A stretch of 64,000 bases of DNA, taken from NCBI RefSeq assembly GCF_014529535.1, contig NW_023504014.1, positions 2,046,001 through 2,110,000 of the forward strand, given 5' to 3'. The notes beneath the pieces were generated by a model that was not told the origin of the DNA, made no database searches, and saw only the letters and a list, made by a program, of their open reading frames with translations. Positions 56,931 to 64,000 of the stretch are shown one piece after another. The first letter of the stretch is position 1, and the number at the start of each line of letters is the position of its first letter. The stretch is from Bradysia coprophila (Eukaryota; Arthropoda; Insecta; Diptera; Sciaridae). Made by a program: the position numbers and the translations under genes.

Positions 56931-58662
56931 CTTTTTTTTTTGCTTCCGTTTCTTTATCAGAGGAAATATAAATCAGATTCACTAATGATTTACAGATTCG
57001 GCATGTTAGTTGAAATGATTTGCAATGTTGGATTCGGATGGCAAATGTTTTCATTAAGACGACGTCAAGAAATTAATAAACAAATACTTCCACCAGTCAT
57101 TAGTTTCGATTGAACATAATTATCAAGTGAGATCCATCGACATTCCGCTTTATATTTACTTTTTGTCCATATGTATGGAAGCACACACACGCCCGTATCA
57201 AACGCTGAAACCAATATCCTACGAGTTCTGAATCGAATAAGGTAAGAAAAACAACTGATCGTCCTTTGTGCATGGTGTATCATAGAAAGTATTACGAGAA
57301 ATTGAAGAGGATATGTAATGAAAGAAGTTGAGTGGAAATATGAACTAAATGTAGATTGTGCGCAGAGAACTGAACAAAGTTTTGTAAGAGAAGGCTTTTT
57401 GTTTTATGAAAAATTGTAATGAGAGTTCAAAGTGCTTGCATTTACTCTTGTCATTCAGTCGTTTCACTAAATAGCTGCACTTTTGCATCAAAAATAAATT
57501 TAAAAAAATGTATGTCTCCGTACTGTTAGTCGTGTTATCCCTTCAACTTTTCTATCGTCATATGTATGAGTATTGAGTATGTACTTTGAACGCTCAATTC
57601 AATTTTAAATAAGAACATAAAGAACGGATACAACGTCGGCCTGTAGAGGCGCCACAATTTTATCAGTTCTTCATTATTTGCGCTCTCTTTTTAGATGAAA
57701 TAACTTCACGCTGGTAAATTTCCATGAAACGTCATTACATTGAAGTTTGTTCACAAAATATAGATCTCTGACATTAATAATTCTATGACGAAATGTAATA
57801 GAAATTTGCGAAAATCTATTACATTTGAGCTCTAGTTTCCAAATATCATTTACCTATAGGTCTGTTCGTCTGTTCCAAGGTTATTTGAGCTGTCAAAGCG
57901 TCATCCATATAGCCATCATGACCAAAAAATTAGTTTTGACAAATTGTTCGCAAAAGCGTTGAGGTTATGGCCCTGTGGATGCTGTCGTTCGTTTTCGGCT
58001 TGTCAAAAATTGTTTTTACCGTACGATGGAACAAGTTTTCAGAATAAACAAAGCAAACTATGTCTTACATTTTCAAACGATCGTAAATACTAGTGTCTGA
58101 AGTCTTGAAGGCGGTGAAAAGATTTCTTGCTTATGGCTTGAACAAAAATGAAATTGAAAGATTACGGCACTCGCTTGGATCTGGCCGCAAAGGTCACACT
58201 TGTTTTTTTATATTAAAAACTACTGCTAAATCACTCAAAAAATTGTTTTAGGAATAATATCTAGGTTAATACTCCGATACATTTCCTCAACGAACCCAAC
58301 CTCAGGAATTTCAGCCCTCATAAAAAAAATGTTTTTAGAAATCCGTTAGGAATTACTCGAGTTATTATATCGTGTTATCAAAGAATGAAAGTGTGACAAA
58401 CATTTTCATATATTTAACATTTTGTGACAAACATTTTAGAGTGTTTATCGTCCATAAGACCCATGACTTTCAGTCAAGGGAACCATCAATATTAGATTTG
58501 TGCGAGAATTGAATGATTTTAAGTCAGAATTGGTATAGTATTTTCGAAGCATTTCAATAATTTGAAAATACCAGCGCAAAGTTTTACAGCTCGAAATACA
58601 CAGATGGAACTTGGAACCAAGCTACAATTTCTCATTTATGCTCAGAACCTCTTTGTCTGAAT
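56931..58662. other. Region upstream of stg1
   Basis: Presumed promoter and 5' UTR of stg1 plus intergenic DNA. No exon with good splice context is seen; frames at 56860-57283 on the minus strand overlap or flank exon 1 and look non-coding. Confidence 0.4.
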
Positions 58663-58797
58663 TCACAGTCATCCGTTTTCATTTCGTTTTGCCTCCAAGT
58701 ACATGACAGCTGACATTTCATACAATAGAGCATATTGTTTGAAATGACAACTGTCACGTACAAGGAGGCAAAATGGAATGAAAATGGATGACTGTGA
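58663..58797. mobile_element. 135-bp inverted-repeat element, 58-bp arms
   Basis: TCACAGTCATCCGTTTTCAT and reversed TCACAGTCATCCATTTTCAT start the arms, continuing through TTTTGCCTCC, GTAC and GACAG to a 19-nt loop. About nine mismatches. Confidence 0.8.
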
Positions 58798-59179
58798 GGC
58801 ACCTTTAAATTGAAATAAATATTTCACACAACAAGTGTCACTGGATGACATTGACATTTATGTCTGTAGTGTATTTGAGGTGCTTTTTAATTGAATTTTG
58901 CTCGGAATGCCTACACATACTTTATCTCTATGCTTTCAGTTAACAAAATGGACAATTTGTAAACCAAAAAGTCTGCAAGCGACTCTTTTATCTGCGCCTT
59001 ATCAGATTTCATGACAAATGGATTCACTTTAAAACATTCAAAAAAGTCTGCCAACTGTCAAACAGAAAAAACGACTGGGTATCTACTACTGATCGAAATC
59101 GAAATCGACTTTCGTCAAAAGAATAAATATTTTCATCGAACAATTACGCCACCCCATGAGCATACATCCAACTATCAAT

Positions 59180-59205
59180 CATTCTCTTTCACATTTTTCT
59201 TTTCC
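59180..59205 (+). promoter_or_regulatory. Pyrimidine-rich (TOP-like) transcription start region of RpL23A
   Basis: CATTCTCTTTCACATTTTTC and continuing pyrimidines lie directly before the short 5' UTR and ATG at 59212. Ribosomal protein mRNAs typically begin with such a tract, which couples translation to TOR signalling. The exact start nucleotide is inferred. Confidence 0.5.
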
Positions 59206-59211
59206 ACTAAA

Positions 59212-61137
59212 ATGGCACCAAAAAAGCCAACAGATAAGCCCGGTAAGAGAATTTCGCAGTTTTACTGCTGTTAAAATAGAAATTGTTGACTGAAATCACT
59301 GGCAATGATTTTATTGGATGGCAATATACGTATTAGCGTTGGAGTTTTGTGAAAATACCAGAAGAATGATGTGAAAAATGTGTTGACAAAATTTACCAGA
59401 GCCACGCGGTCGTGTGTCACTTGTGGTCGACGGACTAACCACTAAACCGACGATTTTGTAATTTATTTGTGTTCATTTATCATGTTCCATGGCTGTGCCG
59501 CAAATTGTTCACGTTTCCGATTGCTTCCACATAAAAATGCTTTATGATCCTACTCAATGACGATCAACATAACCTCAAATTCCTGACGTGTTTTGTTTAT
59601 CGTATTTGGTTTTCGGTCACGCAAGTTCATTTTGAAATTTTACTTCGGTGTGCGAAGTGATTCAGCCATTCAGCCAACGATTTCTTTATATTTTGCGGTG
59701 GAAGTGCGATTTTTGACAATTTTCTAATTTTCTTTTATTAGCTGCCAAGCCAGCCGAAAAAAAAGAGAAGAAACCAGCAACTTCAGCCGCTGCTGGTCCA
59801 TCAGGTGATAAGGCTAAAAAGCCTGCTGCTGAAAAGAAACCAGCAGCAGCTAAACCAGCCGAAAAGAAACCAGCAACTGACAAAAAGCCAGCTGATAAGA
59901 AACCAGCAGCCGCTGCCAAAGCTGCTCCAAAACGACCAGCAACTGATGACAAGAAACCAGCAGCAAAGAAGCCAGCTACAGCTGGAGCCAAGAAACCAGC
60001 AACTGGTGACAAAAAACCTGCTGCTGCCAAGAAACCAGCCGATGCTAAAAAGACTGGCGAAAAGAAGGCCGTTGCAAAGAAAGTAGCTGGAACTGCTGCT
60101 AAGCCCAAGCCCAAGGATGCGTCCAAGGCCAAGAAACCAGCTGCCAAGAAAGTTGCTGGCAAACCAAAACCCGGAGCTAAGGCCTCCTTGAAAGTGAAAG
60201 CATTCGCTGGAAAGAAATCGGCCAAACCAGGTGCTGGTAAATTGCAAAAGGGAACTGCTAAAGCCAAGGCTGTTGCAATCATCAAGGCAAAGAAAGTGCA
60301 AACAAAGGTAAAGTGATCGATTGGCCGCAATGAATCTGAATTTTTATTCTAAAATCTCTCCGTTTTGCTTCAATACTTAGGTAATCAAGGGACCATTCGG
60401 TACACGTACACGCAAGGTACGCACTTCGGTCACATTCCGTCGACCAAAGACCCTGTCGCTACCCCGTCAGCCGAAGTATCCACGCAAATCGGTTCCAACC
60501 AGAAATCGGTGAGTTTTTTTGTGTGATTTTTCAATCGAGTTTTCAACCGAACAACCAAGTAGTTCCGTTGAATCGGGTGGGGAGAATTTAATAGAGAAAC
60601 TGTTTGTCCATCGGTTTTCGCTTACCGCATTCTCCAACAAAAAATTGTCAAAACATTGGCACGTCCTTCCTGCAATGTGTTGATTTGAGCGAAGGCGACT
60701 TATTATTGACAACAAATTTACAACTTTACCGAGTCAAATCGACCGCTGGTTAACCAAACATCTTGAACCAAAATTTCCTGCTTTTTTTCATTCACAGCAT
60801 GGACGCTTACAACATCATCAAATATCCATTGACAACGGAAGCGGCCATGAAGAAGATCGAAGACAACAATACTTTAGTATTCTTAACACATTTACGTGCA
60901 AACAAAAATCACGTACGTGCTGCTGTCCGCAAATTGTACGACATCAAAGTAGCTAAAGTGAATCTGTTGATCAGGTACGATGCTTATGCCATTCCCTTGG
61001 ACTTTAACATTCTTTCTCACCAAAAAAATCTTCTTTTTTTCCTAACAAACAGACCCGATGGCCAGAAGAAAGCATACGTCCGATTGGCTAGAGATTACGA
61101 TGCACTTGATATTGCTAACAAAATCGGTATCATATAA
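59212..61137 (+). CDS. RpL23A: 60S ribosomal protein L23a (uL23)
   Basis: uL23 sits at the exit of the large-subunit peptide tunnel and is the docking site for SRP and nascent-chain factors. Exons are 59212-59242, 59742-60307, 60381-60508, 60798-60974 and 61053-61137, with GT-AG ends and consistent phases, giving 328 aa. Residues about 10-195 are almost entirely Lys, Ala and Pro repeats ([20 protein letters not shown] and similar), a histone-H1-like extension known in fly L23a and longer here than the 277-aa Drosophila protein I recall. The conserved core follows: [75 protein letters not shown] and the C-terminal [14 protein letters not shown]. The whole extension is in one exon. Non-coding frames of more than 160 codons open opposite this exon because of the codon bias. 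Confidence 0.97.
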
Positions 61138-61235
61138 ACGCGCGTGGTCAGCTGTTGGGAGCATTGGAAAATCTTTTCAATTTTTCTATGTGAATTACGG
61201 TCGTGGACATTCGCGTTTTTGTTTCATGATTTTCA

Positions 61236-61241
61236 AATAAA
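61236..61241 (+). terminator. Polyadenylation signal AATAAA of RpL23A
   Basis: About 100 nt after the stop codon. Confidence 0.75.
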
Positions 61242-61381
61242 ACAAATTGAAGAGAAATCGAACCGCCTCTTTCGAGTAAAAATTTTAGCTGTATTGGGGA
61301 ACTGAAGTCGGCGTTGCTGTAGCATCTTTGTGGTGAGTTTCTTTTGTATTTAATTATGTCTGATCGTTCTCGACTTTCGTA

Positions 61382-61452
61382 TTTATGATGATAACAATTT
61401 TGTAGGAATCTCTTTGATTTTATAAAATGAAAACAAAAATCGCTCTGATTTG
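61382..61452 (+). ncRNA. C/D box snoRNA 1 (intronic)
   Basis: C box ATGATGA at 61385-61391, D' region TTTGA after GTAGGAATCTC, C'-like ATGAAAA, D box CTGA at 61445-61448. The antisense GTAGGAATCTC upstream of D' is complementary to GAGATTCCTAC, a stretch I recall from domain V of 28S rRNA. This would place a 2'-O-methyl on an A there. The D box lies 80 nt before the acceptor at 61528. Confidence 0.7.
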
Positions 61453-62234
61453 ATTGAACACTGCCATTTGCGTGTTATACTGAGGGAGGCAACCGATTCT
61501 TATCAATTTCTTTCTCTTCTATTTCAGATGTTATCGCAACCAACAAACAGTCAGTTGTCCACCTTTCTTCCACAGTTCAGTTCACCTTGAAATTGTCGAT
61601 TTTGAATTTGTTTCTTGATGTGCCAGTAGAGACGAAGATAGACTGATGCTCTCTACGATTCAAAATATGAAATCTAGTTTTACATTGGCGAACCATTCCA
61701 GAAATATTCCAAACTCGCATATGATTAGAACGTAGTTAATTGAGGGGACGAGCGGGTGTATGATCGATTCTTCGACCTTTTCCTTTCCGTAAATGATTTT
61801 GCATGCGAATGCTCCACACTGTCACACTTCCCTCAACGAGTCCATACTTAATGGACGGATCCTAATAAGACAACCTTAATTGTTCAGACTTGATTCGATC
61901 AAGGATCCATCAAGGTCATTAGGCTTGTAGGTCTCAGGAGATATTTGAATTAAGTACTGTTAGATGTCGCTACCTTCATCGACAATTAGCGAAACGAGAG
62001 CCGCACACTTCTTGCATTCAGCAATAAAACTCTCGAGTTATTCGAACGTCTCATTCGGATTAGAATTTCACGAACTGGAGTTGGAAGAAAACAAAATGTA
62101 AATGCAAACGTTGGCCTCTTCCTGCAACGCGTTACAACACTTCGAACACCATACTACAATGGGCGGAGAACTGGGTGTATAATTTTGAGGTAAGTTGATG
62201 ACACGTCAAGCAGAAATCGTTATAGTGGACTCCT

Positions 62235-62309
62235 AATGTGATGATAACAATTTTGTAGGAATCTCTTTGATTTTACAATGAAAACAAACATAATCTCACT
62301 TCTGAATCC
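62235..62309 (+). ncRNA. C/D box snoRNA 2 (intronic, paralogue of snoRNA 1)
   Basis: C box GTGATGA at 62238-62244, D box CTGA at 62302-62305. The first 40 nt after the C box (AACAATTTTGTAGGAATCTC and on) are the same as in snoRNA 1, so the D' guide is kept, while the D-box guide differs. TGGA/TCCA outside the boxes could form the terminal stem. The D box lies 92 nt before the acceptor at 62397. Confidence 0.7.
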
Positions 62310-62713
62310 ACCAAAATGATTGCCCATTTTCCCATTGTGTGTACGAATGGTCGACTAACCGTTTCCGTTTTCTCTCTTTTTTCCAGTTACAACAATCGAA
62401 TGAAACGCTTGATCTTTTCAAGGAACGAACGGGTTGTAAACGCAAATACCGTTGTTGGTCAGGTGCATTGAGCATTCGATGTTTTCTAGACGAATAATTC
62501 CCGGAATTAGGTCTTTTTGGTGTGAAAAGCGAAAAATTCTACGAGCAAGTTCAGTGATAGTCGTATGGGAGGGATCTGTTTCTGCCCCCCCAAAAAGAAT
62601 CGAACTTTTGTCCTGCAGACATTTTGACTAGCTTATTAGTTGGGCGGGATAGTGTTTTAAGAGAAATGTTTAATCAGCGAGAGCAGCGAGTAAAATTGAA
62701 AATTTAGCAAAAG

Positions 62714-63795
62714 GTAAGTGACCTCCTGGCAATTTCGTGTTGCACATGTTTTCAATTTCAATGTTGGTTCATTGCACAATTAATTCACGAAATGAAATTT
62801 CAAACACACCGGCTGCGCCTAATTCCAGTTCTTTACACGAATTACTCGTTTCTGACTACTCAACTCATAGATATTCGGTGATTGGTACACTGACCCTACG
62901 CCATATATTCTGCTAGCGGGTGTTATTCACAATTTGTTTTTAAAATATGTGTTTCGTAGTTATTTTGTCCGGGGTTATTTTGTCCGAAAGTTATTTTGTC
63001 CGAACGCCGAAAAAGTGCTACCGAATCGGCTCTAGACACAAACTTCCCTCTCGTGAGTAAGCAAATTTTCCGGCAGGTACATAACATACTATTACATGCT
63101 TGCAGGTCTAAAATCGTTCTTTTCATCGAATTTCAGCATTCCATTACAAAACTCGGGATAAATAGTTAAAAGTAGAGTTTTCGTGTGTTTTCGCCTCTGA
63201 TCAACAGAATTCACACGCAAAAACTGTGGACTTTTCAACTTTTAATCTCGAGTTCTGTAAATAACTAATTAATTGGTATTGAATGCTGTTATGGGTAGTC
63301 AATGAAAAATACGAAAAATACATTTTTCGAAAGTGATTTATCCACGTCGATTATCCGCGGTAATTTATCTTTGTAAATACTGGACCTCAATACCATTATC
63401 AGCATTTCTAATTAAGCAAAAAATACGAAAAGATACCGAGTACACCGACTGCGACCATAGATAGTTGTTTCGTTTTTCATCAATTAATTCGAGTGAGATG
63501 GAATATAACAGCCGCATAGAGTGGATTCAATCGTTCATATAATATGATACAGTACATTGTTTACCATTCACGCATAAACAAAACAACGGAGTTCTATTCG
63601 TCAGTCATTGATGAGCGAGTTTTGAGCTCCCCATCATACTTGTATTTTATCGGTGAGTAGACTGCTTTCTTGCAAAAATCCTTTAATAGCGATTTGTTGG
63701 ATAAATACTTTCGGTAAATTGGCAATGCCGGTGAAATTACTGTGAAATAACGAGGAATGAGTCAACGGTTTAGTGAATTTCGCAATAAATGGTAA
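62714..63795. other. Downstream of the snoRNA host; upstream of a possible new gene
   Basis: No coding region is supported. 63600-63606 contains a CGTCAGTCATT initiator-like motif and 63652 a GTGAGT donor, so a non-coding first exon of the next gene is possible. Confidence 0.4.
62959..63004. repeat. Three tandem copies of GTTATTTTGTCCG
   Basis: Copies start at 62959, 62974 and 62990 (spacing 15 and 16 bp). Confidence 0.9.
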
Positions 63796-63999
63796 ATGAT
63801 GTCGCAACGTCGAATAATTCGTGACAAAAATTTAGAAATGATTTCGGGAACACCCATCAAACACGGAACGTCCACCAAAGTATTGTTGCACGTTGAAAAG
63901 GACATAATTGAGTCGACGAGTAATTTCTCTAATTCATTTTATGCGTTTCCAGTCAGATTCATGTTATGTTCCAGTTATATGATAGCGCAATTACTTTGA
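63796..63999 (+). CDS. Possible start of an unrecognised gene at the window edge
   Basis: This is an open frame from two adjacent ATGs (MMSQRRIIRDKNLEMISG, then TPIKHGTSTKVLLHVEKDII) ending in a stop at the last bases of the window. The first 40 residues look protein-like (charged, balanced). After ESTS the composition becomes hydrophobic and Phe-rich, so the real exon may splice out there (a GTAATT follows the Ser codon). No family is recognised. Confidence 0.3.
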   Translation: MMSQRRIIRDKNLEMISGTPIKHGTSTKVLLHVEKDIIESTSNFSNSFYAFPVRFMLCSSYMIAQLL

Positions 64000-64000
64000 A

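Larger units (their letters stand above)
61290..62713 (+). ncRNA. Probable snoRNA host gene (spliced, non-coding)
   Basis: Three putative exons (about 61290-61332, 61528-62189 and 62397-62713, the last with a further donor at 62714) are joined by clear sites: GTG|GTGAGT, TATTTCAG|A, GAG|GTAAGT, TTTTTTCCAG|T and AAG|GTAAGT. No exon has a meaningful reading frame. Each of the two introns holds one C/D box snoRNA ending about 80-90 nt before the acceptor, the spacing typical for intron-processed C/D snoRNAs. The gene follows RpL23A by about 50 bp. The exact 5' end, and whether it shares a promoter with RpL23A, are not visible. Confidence 0.65.

Noticed and set aside
59686..60330. A 214-codon minus-strand frame opposite RpL23A exon 2
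   Set aside because: It is a shadow of the Lys/Ala/Pro codon bias of RpL23A, giving low-complexity Ala/Phe/Leu.

Overview
The window is animal nuclear DNA, most likely from a nematoceran fly. The evidence is small spliced genes with GT-AG introns of about 50 to 500 bp, an RpL23A with a long Lys/Ala/Pro-rich N-terminal extension of the kind known in flies, fly-type stargazin-like and augmin genes, and very dense non-autonomous transposons with long inverted arms. A fungus-gnat or gall-midge type genome would fit, but the species cannot be fixed from sequence alone.

Layout. 1-5571 is a tandem satellite (monomer 417-422 bp) with a four-monomer higher-order period of 1,674 bp. 5890-6836 is a second array (about 55-bp unit) split by a 172-bp MITE. 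7391-18078 is the gene-rich part: HAUS6/dgt6 (+), a 1.2-kb palindrome-rich element, fructosamine-3-kinase (+), protein C10 (-), a repeat copy, and the E2 subunit of pyruvate dehydrogenase (+). 18079-32300 is intergenic and built largely of mobile elements: a GTGACGCAAGTCC-ended element with a nested palindrome, several MITEs, a hAT-like element, a 5'-truncated non-LTR retrotransposon with a 12-bp target duplication, and a 1.6-kb foldback element with its own higher-order repeat.

32374-56930 (-) is one gene of about 24.5 kb, a stargazin-like TARP/claudin-fold protein (stg1). I assembled it from seven exons whose splice phases all agree. Its introns hold most of the remaining repeats. They also hold a small secreted lipocalin-like gene (52159-52796, +) nested in intron 1 on the opposite strand. 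59212-61137 (+) is RpL23A (uL23). Directly downstream lies a spliced, apparently non-coding transcript unit with two related C/D box snoRNAs in successive introns, that is, a snoRNA host gene. The last 200 bases may hold the start of another gene.

Most genes are independent housekeeping functions: spindle microtubule nucleation, protein deglycation, mitochondrial pyruvate oxidation, ribosome assembly and rRNA modification. The exceptions are stg1 (membrane/synaptic) and the lipocalin (secreted). The unusual content is the set of palindromic and foldback elements, at least five of which carry clear 8-bp target-site duplications, and the nested organisation of the stg1 locus. All calls come from reading the sequence; no searches were run.
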